Shown here piece by piece: positions 1-8,029 of a stretch of DNA of 64,000 nucleotides (positions are counted from its first letter, which is position 1; each line of letters begins with the position of its first letter). Under the pieces are notes generated by a model. The model was not told where the DNA came from, searched no databases, and saw only the letters and a list, made by a program, of their open reading frames with translations. The stretch is taken from the NCBI GenBank assembly GCA_964371055.1, contig CAYJLF010000007.1:189409-253408 (forward strand), read 5' to 3'. The translations under genes and the position numbers were made by a program. This stretch comes from CAYJLF01 sp964371055 (GTDB lineage: Bacteria > Eisenbacteria > RBG-16-71-46 > CAIMUX01).

Positions 1-1003
1 GAGCCCTCTGCCGGGGTTCTTCATCGACGCCAGCAAGCCGTACATCACGATCGCTCCGGAAAACGCCCGGCTCGGCTCTCCGATCCTGGCGAATCTCGAC
101 GGGCAGGCGGGTCCGGAGATCATCATCGGTGACTCGAACGGGACGGTCTACGCGTTCCTCGGTCACGGCGCCCCGATGGGAGGTTTTCCCTTCTCGATGC
201 CGGGCGGCAAGGTCGGGATCGGGCTCGCGGCGTGGGACGTCGATCGCGACGGCTTCCAGAACCTCGTGATCCAGGCCGATAAGGTGCAGGAGATCCGGAT
301 CCTCAGCTTCCCTGATTGCCCGATCGATCCGAACGATCTCGAGGCGATGCGTCGGGACAACCCGTGGCCGGTCTTCCGGCACGACAACTACAACACCGGC
401 TACATCGAGGGATCGTACCCGACACCGGTCGAGACCCTGCTCCTGGAGGGCGCCGCGGCCGACGGGAGCGAGGTGGTCCTGCGGTGGCGCACGCCGCTGC
501 CGGTCGCGGAGTTCCTCGTGCGGCGGATGGCGGAACCGGACGGAAGCTGGGAAGAGATCGGGCGCTGGCCCGCGGACGAGATCCGCGAGGCGCCCGAGCG
601 ATACCGGGTCACCGATCGGGTCCCCGCTGCGGGCGAGTGGAGTTATCGCGTCGAGGCGATCGACCTGGCGGGCGAGGTGACGTTGGCGGGCGAGACGAGT
701 CTCCAGGCCGGCGCGGCGCCGCTCGTCTTCCGGCTCCACCCGGCGCGGCCGAATCCGCTTCGCGGGGAGACTGCTCTGCGGCTTGACCTCCCCGTCACCG
801 CCGACTGCGACCTTCGGGTCGTGGATGTGAGCGGGCGGACCGTGCGGCGGCTCCTGCGCGGCCTGGCGGGGCCCGGCAGCATCGAGCAGGAGTGGGATGG
901 TCTCGATGACGAGGGCCGGCCCGTCGGTTCGGGCATCTACTTCGCGCGCGCATCCGCGTCCGGCCAGGGACAGCAGACGCAGCGGCTGATTCTGTTGAAG
1001 TGA
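1..1003 (+). CDS. Secreted propeller-type protein with FlgD-like C-terminal domain (5' partial)
   Basis: The frame is open from the window edge, so the N-terminus lies outside; the ATG at 176 is internal. About 333 residues are visible. They begin with FG-GAP/VCBS-like blades (GSPILANLDG, IIIGDSNGTVYAF, then AAWDVDRDGFQNLVI), followed by a fibronectin/Ig-like stretch. The last ~85 residues look like the FlgD-type C-terminal domain of exported FCB-group proteins: PNPLRGETALRL, GRTVRRL, and WDGLDDEGRPVGSGIYFAR just before the end. In these bacteria such domains usually mark proteins exported to the surface, often by type IX secretion. A porU homologue near the window end fits that reading. The substrate or ligand of the propeller cannot be told. 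Confidence 0.8.
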   Translation, partial: SPLPGFFIDASKPYITIAPENARLGSPILANLDGQAGPEIIIGDSNGTVYAFLGHGAPMGGFPFSMPGGKVGIGLAAWDVDRDGFQNLVIQADKVQEIRILSFPDCPIDPNDLEAMRRDNPWPVFRHDNYNTGYIEGSYPTPVETLLLEGAAADGSEVVLRWRTPLPVAEFLVRRMAEPDGSWEEIGRWPADEIREAPERYRVTDRVPAAGEWSYRVEAIDLAGEVTLAGETSLQAGAAPLVFRLHPARPNPLRGETALRLDLPVTADCDLRVVDVSGRTVRRLLRGLAGPGSIEQEWDGLDDEGRPVGSGIYFARASASGQGQQTQRLILLK

Positions 1004-1065
1004 GGTGCGCGAAGGCGGGCCGTCGGGGCGTCGTCGTCCCGATCGCCCGGCTCTCGCTTTTGCCG

Positions 1066-1095
1066 TTGCACGCCAAAGGGAGGATGGTCTAGGCT
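1066..1095 (+). promoter_or_regulatory. Possible promoter of tRNA-Gln
   Basis: TTGCAC (1066-1071), an 18-bp spacer and TAGGCT (1090-1095) lie just upstream of the tRNA gene. The -10 is a poor match, so this is a weak call supported mostly by position. Confidence 0.3.
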
Positions 1096-1115
1096 CTGAC
1101 TCCAGAGGTTGGTGC

Positions 1116-1189
1116 TGGGGAGTCGTCCAGCGGTAGGACACATGACTCTGGATCATGGAACCGGGGTTCGAGTCCCTGCTCCCCAGCCA
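1116..1189 (+). tRNA. tRNA-Gln (anticodon CTG)
   Basis: Cloverleaf read by eye. The acceptor stem TGGGGAG pairs with CTCCCCA (1179-1185). The D arm is GTCC-AGCGGTA-GGAC. The anticodon stem CATGA/TCATG encloses loop CTCTGGA, giving anticodon CTG. The T arm CGGGG/CCCTG encloses TTCGAGT. The discriminator is G and CCA is encoded (1187-1189). Identity follows from the anticodon and from the TGGGG acceptor typical of bacterial tRNA-Gln. Confidence 0.95.
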
Positions 1190-1217
1190 GTTGTCGAGCC
1201 GCCTCGGTGAGGCTCCG

Positions 1218-1242
1218 AAGGCCCCCGCTCGCCGGGGGCCTT
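1218..1242 (+). terminator. Rho-independent-like terminator after tRNA-Gln
   Basis: A perfect 10-bp stem, AAGGCCCCCG (1218-1227) against CGGGGGCCTT (1233-1242), has a 5-nt loop and is followed by a short T-containing tract (TCGTT). It sits 28 bp after the tRNA, which suggests the tRNA is transcribed alone. Confidence 0.7.
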
Positions 1243-1280
1243 TCGTTGCGGGGCAGAGGGGAAAGGACGCCCGCGCGCTG

Positions 1281-2750
1281 ATGAACGCCGTTCGAAACCG
1301 CGAGCTGGATCTGGGGCCGCACGAGAAACCGGTCCGCTGGCTGGAAGAGACGCTGCCGGAAGCGTTCGAACGCGAGATCACCCGCAAGCTCGCCAAGACC
1401 GGGCCGGAGGGCTGGAACAGCTGGCTGACTGCCGCGACCCTGGCCGCAGCCCGTTCCACGCGCCACGACGGTCCGCGCACGCCCGAGTCACTCTCCGCCT
1501 TGTCGGCCATCGGTGCGCTCCTGCCGGGGCGGCCGCTCGACGACGCGCGCGCCCTGCTGACCTACGGACTTCGACTGGTTCGAACCGAGATGCGGGATCC
1601 CGCCTTCGGCCCCTACCGGCTTCTCCACTTCGACGAGGTAGCGGGGGTCGGCCGGGAGGGGACCATCTTTTCGTTCCTCGAGGCGATTCGGGCCGGGGAG
1701 GCCGACCTGGCCGATCACCGCTTTGCCTGGCTCGTGCGGAACCTCGAGAAGGAGCAGGTGACCGATCTCCTCCTCTCGTCGGGGCTCGAAGGGCTCCCCG
1801 CGAGCGCGAACAAGGTCGTGCTCGTCGCCGACGTGGTCGGTCTGCTGCAGACCCTCGGCTGGGAACTGGCCCCGCTGCTGCTGCGTCCCATCGTGCGGCA
1901 CCAGGCCTGGGGAGCTACCGGTCTGGCTGGATACGATCGCTGTCGCGATCTGATCGCCGAACGCGACCTTCATCGCGTGGCGCGGCGGCGTCCTCCGGGA
2001 CAGGCCGCGTGGGGCGAGCGTGGCGCGCTCGAGTTCCATGACGCCGCCGTGGCCTGGGCCGAGGCCGAGCCCGAGGAGAGAGCCGCGCGGGTCCAGTCGA
2101 TCCTGGCCGACGCGATGCCGCTGGAGGACGTAGCCGAGATGATCTCGCTCGGCGGGACGCTTCTCTTCCTCCAGGAGATCCTTCGTCGTCGCGAGGGAGG
2201 ACCCTCGTCCGAGGAGACCGAGCGAGCGCTCCACCTCGTCGCCGGAGTCTTCGCGCTCTGCCGCCTGGTGCGCCTCGGTACGCCCGGACAGCGGATCCTG
2301 GGACTCCTGCTCGCGGCGTGGGTGACGCCGGCGCGAACGCTTCGCCTGCAGACGCGCAAGGCGGATGCTACGTGGTGGCTGCCATCCCTGGCGGAGGTCA
2401 GGGAGCGCGCGACGACGAGCGGCGAGGGGGCCGGCGCCGTCGCCCCCGAGAGCTGGGCGCGCCTGATCCTCGACGGACAGCCGAACGGCCTGCTCCCGCT
2501 CGTGGCCGAGCGGCTGGCCGCCGGCCACGACGCCTCGGCGCTGGAGGGGGAGTTGATTCGTCTCGCACCCCTGCATCCGGAGGTTCCCGGACGCGCGGTC
2601 CGGCTCGTCCGGGCCCTGGGAGATGCGTACCGGTCGGCCCGCTCCCCCTACCGCTGGATGCATCTCTGGGCGGCGGGCATCGCTCTCTCGTTGTGGCCCC
2701 GGCAGACACAACAAACAGGGGGCTTGCCAAACGAATCCGGTCGCGACTAG
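1281..2750 (+). CDS. Unrecognised, mostly helical protein
   Basis: About 489 residues if started at the ATG at 1281. The frame is open further upstream, but that part runs through the terminator and into the tRNA, so a longer product is unlikely. No strong Shine-Dalgarno is visible. The protein looks soluble and alpha-helical, rich in Leu, Ala and Arg, with several His-containing helices (for example LLHFDEVAGVGREGTIFSFL and LLLRPIVRHQAW), but I see no motif I can assign. No signal peptide or clear membrane segment. It sits between two tRNA genes, and its TAG stop lies inside the -10 box of the following tRNA-Glu promoter. The high-GC codon pattern and length argue that it is a real gene; function unknown. 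Confidence 0.75.
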   Translation: MNAVRNRELDLGPHEKPVRWLEETLPEAFEREITRKLAKTGPEGWNSWLTAATLAAARSTRHDGPRTPESLSALSAIGALLPGRPLDDARALLTYGLRLVRTEMRDPAFGPYRLLHFDEVAGVGREGTIFSFLEAIRAGEADLADHRFAWLVRNLEKEQVTDLLLSSGLEGLPASANKVVLVADVVGLLQTLGWELAPLLLRPIVRHQAWGATGLAGYDRCRDLIAERDLHRVARRRPPGQAAWGERGALEFHDAAVAWAEAEPEERAARVQSILADAMPLEDVAEMISLGGTLLFLQEILRRREGGPSSEETERALHLVAGVFALCRLVRLGTPGQRILGLLLAAWVTPARTLRLQTRKADATWWLPSLAEVRERATTSGEGAGAVAPESWARLILDGQPNGLLPLVAERLAAGHDASALEGELIRLAPLHPEVPGRAVRLVRALGDAYRSARSPYRWMHLWAAGIALSLWPRQTQQTGGLPNESGRD

Positions 2751-2753
2751 AAT
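2724..2753 (+). promoter_or_regulatory. Promoter of tRNA-Glu overlapping the upstream stop codon
   Basis: TTGCCA (2724-2729), an 18-bp spacer and TAGAAT (2748-2753) form a good sigma70-like promoter about 55 bp before the tRNA. The TAG of the -10 box is also the stop codon of the preceding gene. Confidence 0.55.
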
Positions 2754-2808
2754 GCGGCCCGAGGGGTCGGGTCGGGTGGAAGAGGCTTCCCCGTGCACAC
2801 TATTTCGT

Positions 2809-2883
2809 GGCGCTATCGTCTAGGGGTTAGGACGGATGGTTCTCAGCCATCAAACCGGGGTTCGAATCCCCGTAGCGCTACCA
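2809..2883 (+). tRNA. tRNA-Glu (anticodon CTC)
   Basis: Acceptor GGCGCTA pairs with TAGCGCT (2873-2879; first pair G-T). Anticodon stem GATGG/CCATC encloses loop TTCTCAG, giving anticodon CTC. T arm CGGGG/CCCCG encloses TTCGAAT. Discriminator A is followed by an encoded CCA (2881-2883). The anticodon reads GAG, so this is a glutamate tRNA. Confidence 0.95.
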
Positions 2884-3040
2884 TTTTAACCCCCCCCTCC
2901 ACCCGGCAGGAGATCCCGGCGGCAGGCGGCGCGATTTCAGCGTCACCGGACCGTCTGATCCAGGCGGGTCCCAAGGCCGTCCTCGTTGTACGCCCGCTCC
3001 GCCGGAACGATTTCCGGCGCCGGGACCTGGAGGTCCGAAC

Positions 3041-3700
3041 ATGAGCGAGCAGCCGAGCCTCCGACTCAAGCGTCGCGGCGGGAAATGGGTCGCCGGGGAC
3101 GAGCAGGAGCGCTTCCGCACCCTGAGGCTGATCTTCGGCCGGATCTGGTACCTGTTCGTGCCGGCCCTGGGGGTCGTCTGTGCCCATGACGGGTATGTTC
3201 GACCCGAGCTGATGGTGGCCGAGAACACGATCAACCGCGAGAAGCTGGCCCTCCAGAAGATGGAAGACAGCCTGCAGGCGGAAAGGCGCAAGATCGAGGC
3301 CGAGGGACTCGATATCCAGGCGGACATCGATTCCACCTACATGCCGCAGATCGCGCTCTACTCCCAGATCGTCGACTCGCTGCGCGCGGAGCGATTCCTC
3401 TTCGACCGCAGCCTGCCCGGCCTGCGGCGGCAGGCCGACTCGTTGCGGACGGTCCTGGCCGAGCTGCAGGGGAACCTGCAGTTTTCCTCGACGCAGATGC
3501 AGGACCGCCAGAACACGGTCGATTCGCTCAAGGCGCGGCGGATCGTCGTGGGCGACTCGGTCCGCATTGTGAACGAACAACTGGTCTCGCTGTCCGATAC
3601 CTGGGATCGCCTGGCGAATCCCGACAAGTACCGCAAGAACTCGGCACTGGTCCCGGGTCCGGGGAACTTCCCGGACCGTGATCAGCTGCCCAGGCGCTAG
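3041..3700 (+). CDS. Membrane-anchored coiled-coil protein
   Basis: 219 residues; the ATG has a strong Shine-Dalgarno (GGAGGT, 6-nt spacing). A basic N-terminus (LRLKRRGGKW) precedes one hydrophobic stretch at about residues 31-50 (IFGRIWYLFVPALGVVCAH). The rest is strongly heptad-like, with MEDSLQAERRKIEAEG, VDSLRAER and ADSLRTVLAELQ repeats, ending in a Pro-rich tail. This is the layout of a bitopic inner-membrane protein with a long periplasmic coiled coil. It is followed after 12 bp by a second protein of the same design, so the two are probably co-transcribed and may interact. No family recognised. Confidence 0.75.
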   Translation: MSEQPSLRLKRRGGKWVAGDEQERFRTLRLIFGRIWYLFVPALGVVCAHDGYVRPELMVAENTINREKLALQKMEDSLQAERRKIEAEGLDIQADIDSTYMPQIALYSQIVDSLRAERFLFDRSLPGLRRQADSLRTVLAELQGNLQFSSTQMQDRQNTVDSLKARRIVVGDSVRIVNEQLVSLSDTWDRLANPDKYRKNSALVPGPGNFPDRDQLPRR

Positions 3701-3712
3701 GGGGGTGTGACG

Positions 3713-4669
3713 ATGGAACGACCGCCGCTGCGCAAGGGGCAGTTCAACCCCACGTTCGTCCTCCCGGCGATCGACCTGGTGATGTTCGTCATCCTCATGG
3801 CCGTGGCCGGCACCTATTACTTCCGAACGAAGGGAACGGCGGAAATCGCCCGGGTCCGGACCGAGGTCTCAGAGGCGAGAGCCTCCAATGAAGAGACGGT
3901 GCGCCTGCACCACGAGGCGATGGCGGCGGCGCACCGGCACAACGCGTCGCTCGACTCGACCCGGTCCGCGCGATCGGAGGAGATCGTCCGCCTGGGAGAC
4001 GAGATCCAGGTCGAGCAGAATCGGATTTTCGAGTCCAAGCGGATCGATCAGCAGCTCACGGGCGTCGTGCTCGATATGCGGGCTCGGATCGAGCGTGCGG
4101 ATGAGCAGCGGCGCTCCTATGAGGCGACGCTGCTCGAGCGCGACACCGAAATCGCGGGCCTGAGGGCCGAGGTGGCCGGGATCGAGCGTTCCCTGGCCGA
4201 CACGATCGCGGCGCGCAATGCGCTCGAGAACCAGATCGCCGCTCTGCGCCGGGAGCGTGCGCATGATCCCATCAGCATGTTCCCGCAACGCGCTTCGTTC
4301 TCCTCGCTGGTCGAAACCGGGGCCGACCAGAACTTGTACTCCGTCGCGCTCGCCGGGGTGCTCGGCCGGATGGGAGACGTGAACTACGGACTTGCGGGGC
4401 AGGTCGGCCTGGCCGGAACCGGGAGCGAAACGGTGAAGGAGGGTGGCTTCTTCGCGAACATCCCGCTCGCCTTCCGCCGCGCGTCGCTTGATCTCGCCGG
4501 CGGCCTGGCCTCGGTCACCGATCCTGCGGGGGAGTCGGAAGTGACGCCCCACCTCGGCGCAACGTTCCGCTACGCGCCCTGGCGTCGGGAGCGCTTCTTC
4601 CTGCTGGCCGGCACGAAGTACCGCCAAGACGTGAGCGTGCAGGTCGGCGTCGGCTTCGGCCGGCGTTAG
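3713..4669 (+). CDS. Membrane-anchored coiled-coil protein with beta-rich C-terminal domain
   Basis: 318 residues from the ATG at 3713; the preceding GGGGG supports translation, and a GTG two codons upstream is the alternative. One membrane segment near residues 16-35 (LPAIDLVMFVILMAVAGTYY) is followed by about 150 residues of heptad-rich coiled coil (SEARASNEETVRLHHEA, IAGLRAEVAGIERSLADT). From about residue 185 it turns into a Gly/Phe-rich beta region (NYGLAGQVGLAG, FFANIPLAFRRASLDLAG, ending VQVGVGFGRR) resembling outer-membrane barrel strands. It may span the periplasm, or it may simply carry a beta domain on a stalk. It is the partner of the similar gene upstream; function unknown. Confidence 0.75.
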   Translation: MERPPLRKGQFNPTFVLPAIDLVMFVILMAVAGTYYFRTKGTAEIARVRTEVSEARASNEETVRLHHEAMAAAHRHNASLDSTRSARSEEIVRLGDEIQVEQNRIFESKRIDQQLTGVVLDMRARIERADEQRRSYEATLLERDTEIAGLRAEVAGIERSLADTIAARNALENQIAALRRERAHDPISMFPQRASFSSLVETGADQNLYSVALAGVLGRMGDVNYGLAGQVGLAGTGSETVKEGGFFANIPLAFRRASLDLAGGLASVTDPAGESEVTPHLGATFRYAPWRRERFFLLAGTKYRQDVSVQVGVGFGRR

Positions 4670-4701
4670 GAATCGTCGCTGGGAATCGTCGACGCGCGGG
4701 G

Positions 4702-6273
4702 CTAGCGGCCCCGCGGAGGCTTTCTCCTCCCGCCCCGGCCGGTCGATTCCGCCCCGCGACCGTGTCGCTCGCGCGCGGCCTTGAGCCCGCCGCGGCGCGA
4801 CTTGCGCTCGGGTGCGTCCGCGACTCTGGCCGGGGAGCTGCCCGGCGCGAGCTTCTGCTCCCTCCGGTGCCCTCCGCCCAGGCCGAACGCCTCGTGCAAC
4901 TGCGGGACGTGCACCCGCGCCGTCCCTTCACCCCGCAGGCGTTCGGCGAACGCGAGCGCCTGCTCCTCCTCTCCGTGGACCACGAAGAGATCCTGGGGCT
5001 GTCCGTGGTTGAGGCGATACCACGCCAAGAGCTCGTCCCGGTCGGCATGCGCCGAATACTCGTTCATGACGAAGATCTCGGCCTGCACGGCATGCGGTTC
5101 GCCGAAGATGTTCACCTCGCGGTCGCCCCGCAGGAGACGCCGACCGAGGGTGTTCTCGGCCTGGAACCCGACGATGAGCACGGCATTGCGCGGGTCGGCG
5201 ACCGAGTTGCGCAGGTGATGGAGGATGCGCCCGGCTTCCATCATGCCCGAGGCCGAGATGATCACGCAGGGCCCCGGCGCCGTATTCAGCGCCATCGACT
5301 CTTCCACGCTCACTAGGTAGTGCATCCGCGAGAACCCGAAGGGATCGCCGGCTCCGCGGAGGATCGCGCGGATGTCTTCGTCGAAGCACTCCGGGTGACG
5401 GCCGAAGACCTCCGTGACATTCACGGCCAGCGGGCTGTCGATGAAGATGGGGACCGGGGGAACCCGCCCGTCGCGCAGCAGCTTCATCAGTTCGTAGACG
5501 ATGTCCTGCGTCCGGCCGACCGCGAAGGCGGGGATGATCAGTTTGCCGCGGCGCTGTGCGATGAGGTTGACGATCCCGGCCAGCCGCCCGGCGGCGTCGT
5601 CGAGGTTTTCGTGCTCGCGATCTCCGTAGGTGCTCTCCATGATCAGGACATCGGACGCCTCCACCCGGTCGGGATCGCGGATGATCGGGAGGTGCGGCCG
5701 GCCCAGGTCGCCGCTGAAGACGATCGATCGGGGATGCCCCTCCTCCTCGACCTCGAGGCGGACGATGGCCGAGCCGAGGATGTGCCCGGCGTCATGAAAG
5801 GTCACCGTGACTCCCGGCAGGACCTGGAACGGCCGGTAGTAGGGATGCGCGGAGAAGTGGGTCATGGCTCGCTCGGCGTCCACGACGGTGTAGAGGGGCT
5901 CGCGCGGCGGGTGCTGGTTGCCCCGCCGGGCCATCCGCTTGTTTGCGAATTCCGCATCCTTCTCCTGGATATGCCCCGAGTCGCGCAGCATGTACGAACA
6001 GAGGTCCGCGGTCGCCAGCGTGGCGTGCACCGTGCCTCGGAAACCGTGCTTCACCAGAGCCGGGATCGCGCCCGAATGGTCAATGTGCGCGTGACTCAGG
6101 ACGAGGGCGTCGATCGAGGCCGGATCGAAGGGATACTCCCGATTCTGCCGCTCTGCTTCGTCGCGCCGTCCCTGGACCAGCCCGCAATCCAGGAGGATTC
6201 GGAAACCGTTGACCTCGACCAGGTGGCGAGAGCCGGTGACCGACCGGGCGGCTCCGTGAAACGTGACGCGCAT
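4702..6273 (-). CDS. Beta-CASP metallo-beta-lactamase, RNase-type
   Basis: 523 residues. The ATG has a good Shine-Dalgarno (GGAGGAAGAG). The N-terminal MBL fold shows the zinc motif HAHIDH at residues 61-66, then FHDAGHILGSA and FSGDLGR. The beta-CASP insert follows (STYGDREHE, IPAFAVGRTQDIVYEL), and the C-terminal RNA-specificity domain carries NEYSAHADRDELLAWY. These are the signatures of the CPSF73/Ysh1-like bacterial and archaeal RNA endonuclease-exonuclease group. The last ~50 residues are a basic, disordered Arg/Gly tail (RGGLKAARERHGRG) likely to bind RNA. It lies 50 bp downstream of the transporter on the same strand and is probably co-transcribed. Confidence 0.9.
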   Translation of the reverse strand: MRVTFHGAARSVTGSRHLVEVNGFRILLDCGLVQGRRDEAERQNREYPFDPASIDALVLSHAHIDHSGAIPALVKHGFRGTVHATLATADLCSYMLRDSGHIQEKDAEFANKRMARRGNQHPPREPLYTVVDAERAMTHFSAHPYYRPFQVLPGVTVTFHDAGHILGSAIVRLEVEEEGHPRSIVFSGDLGRPHLPIIRDPDRVEASDVLIMESTYGDREHENLDDAAGRLAGIVNLIAQRRGKLIIPAFAVGRTQDIVYELMKLLRDGRVPPVPIFIDSPLAVNVTEVFGRHPECFDEDIRAILRGAGDPFGFSRMHYLVSVEESMALNTAPGPCVIISASGMMEAGRILHHLRNSVADPRNAVLIVGFQAENTLGRRLLRGDREVNIFGEPHAVQAEIFVMNEYSAHADRDELLAWYRLNHGQPQDLFVVHGEEEQALAFAERLRGEGTARVHVPQLHEAFGLGGGHRREQKLAPGSSPARVADAPERKSRRGGLKAARERHGRGAESTGRGGRRKPPRGR

Positions 6274-6323
6274 CTCTTCCTCCTTCCAGTCAGTGCCGCA
6301 GCATCCATGAGCGCCGGGCCCCC

Positions 6324-7733
6324 TCAACCGGACGCGGCGAGCGCCTCCCTCTCTTCCTCGACGGCGGCCGGGCGCACGCCGAGCAGGAGCGCCGCTCCCA
6401 GGACCAGGAAGACCACCTGCGAGGCGACCGCCCAGCGCAGACTGCCGGTGGCCATGCCGACGGCGCCGAAGACGGCCGGCCCGAGGATCGCCGCCACGCG
6501 GCTGACGATCGAGAAGAAGCCGAAGATCTCCGACTCGCGCCCGGCGGGCACCCACTGGGCGAGCCAGGAGCGCGAGCAGGTCTGAATCCCCCCGAAGAAT
6601 AGCCCACCCACACCGCAGACGATCCAGTACTCGATCCGCGCCCGTCCGAGGACGCCCACGGCTGCCCCCCAGGTGGTGAAGAACCCCAGCGCGACGACGC
6701 AGAGCAGCAGAGCCTGCCGGTGCCCCCAGCGATCGGCGAGGCGGCCGACCAGGAGCGCGCCGACGAAGGCGGTGGCCTGCACCAGCAGGAAGAGCAGGAT
6801 GAGCCCGGCCGGCTTCATGCCCAGGACCTGCGCCCCGAAGATCGAGGCGGTCGCGACGATGGTCTGCACGGCATCGTTGTAGAAGAGGTAGGCAAGGAAG
6901 AAGCGCGGAAGTTGGCGCAGTCGAACGATCCGCGCCAGAGTCCGCCGCACCTGAGCGAGCACCGCCACGGCCTCGCTCCGGGCCGTGTCGGGCCGTTCGG
7001 GCGGGGCCAGGGTGGACCGCGCCGCCCGTCGGGCGCGGTCTTCGTAGCGGAAGACCCAGAAGATCGGGACGGAGAAGACGAGCCACCACCACGCCGCCGA
7101 GGCGAAGCAGTCGTGGAGATCGAATCTCCCCGGGGCGAAGCCGAGGAGTTGGGGCCGCTGGAGCATGACGAGGTTCAGCACCAGGAGGAGCCCCCCGCCG
7201 AGATAGCCGACTCCCCAGGCGATGCCGGAGGCGCGGCCGAGCGTTCCCGGCGGGCCGAGTTCGGGGAGGAGGGCGTTGTAGAAGACCGCCGCCGTGGCCA
7301 GACCGACGTAGGCCCCGAAGAAGAGGATCGCCCCTTCTTTCCATTCCCCCGGTCCGACGAAGGGGAGACCGAAACTGAAGGCGATGCCGGGGAGGAGGCA
7401 GATCGCCATCGATCGGATCCGGGAGCCGCGCCGGTCGGCCAGAACCCCCAGAAAGGGGGCGGCGATCGCGACAACTCCCATCGCCAGCGAGATGAGCCAC
7501 GCGAAGAGGCTGCTGCCGGGCACGGGGCGGCCGAAGAGGCTCACGCCGTCGGCCCCGCCGGCGACGGTTCCGGCGTAGTACTGGCTGAAGAGGACGGTGA
7601 CCATGACGGTGACGAATCCCGAATCGGCGAAATCATAGAGACTAAAAGCGATGAGGCGGTGGCGGGGCGACGGGAGACCGGGGACGGCGGGGGCTCGATG
7701 CTGGGCATGCGAGGGCTGTCCGGTGGCGGGCAT
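6324..7733 (-). CDS. MFS transporter, UMF1 (ATG22-like) family
   Basis: About 469 residues from the ATG at 7733; an in-frame ATG at 7751 and a GTG at 7769 are possible, and none has a convincing ribosome site. The protein has about 12 hydrophobic segments. The first carries the UMF1 signature FSLYDFADSGF. The MFS loop motif appears as GVLADRRGSRIR after TM2-3 and again as GRLADRWGHRQ in the second half. The family includes yeast vacuolar amino-acid exporter Atg22 and many bacterial members of unknown substrate. It is followed by the beta-CASP nuclease gene. Divergent from the secreted-protein cluster beginning at 8030. Confidence 0.85.
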   Translation of the reverse strand: MPATGQPSHAQHRAPAVPGLPSPRHRLIAFSLYDFADSGFVTVMVTVLFSQYYAGTVAGGADGVSLFGRPVPGSSLFAWLISLAMGVVAIAAPFLGVLADRRGSRIRSMAICLLPGIAFSFGLPFVGPGEWKEGAILFFGAYVGLATAAVFYNALLPELGPPGTLGRASGIAWGVGYLGGGLLLVLNLVMLQRPQLLGFAPGRFDLHDCFASAAWWWLVFSVPIFWVFRYEDRARRAARSTLAPPERPDTARSEAVAVLAQVRRTLARIVRLRQLPRFFLAYLFYNDAVQTIVATASIFGAQVLGMKPAGLILLFLLVQATAFVGALLVGRLADRWGHRQALLLCVVALGFFTTWGAAVGVLGRARIEYWIVCGVGGLFFGGIQTCSRSWLAQWVPAGRESEIFGFFSIVSRVAAILGPAVFGAVGMATGSLRWAVASQVVFLVLGAALLLGVRPAAVEEEREALAASG

Positions 7734-7891
7734 GAGCGGAGTCTGCCACATCGGGCGCGGCCGTGACACTTACAAGCGCCCACCGTGGCCGCGGGGGGGA
7801 GTCGGGCCGTCCGCGCCTCGGCAGACGGGGCTCCGGACTCGCCGGTTTTCCGGTTTGGCAGAATCTTCACCCGCTGTGCCGCGGGCGCAGG

Positions 7892-7920
7892 TTGACCCGG
7901 AACGGTATTGGCGGTAAAAT
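7892..7920 (+). promoter_or_regulatory. Sigma70-like promoter of the first Cys-repeat protein
   Basis: TTGACC (7892-7897), exactly 17 bp, then TAAAAT (7915-7920). This is one of the best promoter matches in the window. It gives a leader of about 100 nt before the ATG at 8030. Confidence 0.75.
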
Positions 7921-8029
7921 CTTGTACGGTTTGAGGGACCGGTGGCGGTCCGCGGCCGCGGAGCATGCCACCTGGTCCGAGCGGTCGTGTCCGCCCCCCG
8001 GGACGGGGCCAACACAAGGGAGTGGATCC

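Noticed and set aside
1155..1280. Upstream extension of the helical protein into tRNA-Gln
   Set aside because: Runs through a tRNA and a terminator; the ATG at 1281 is the first plausible start.
1116..2883. Integrated element between the two tRNA genes
   Set aside because: No integrase, att-like direct repeats or composition shift seen.
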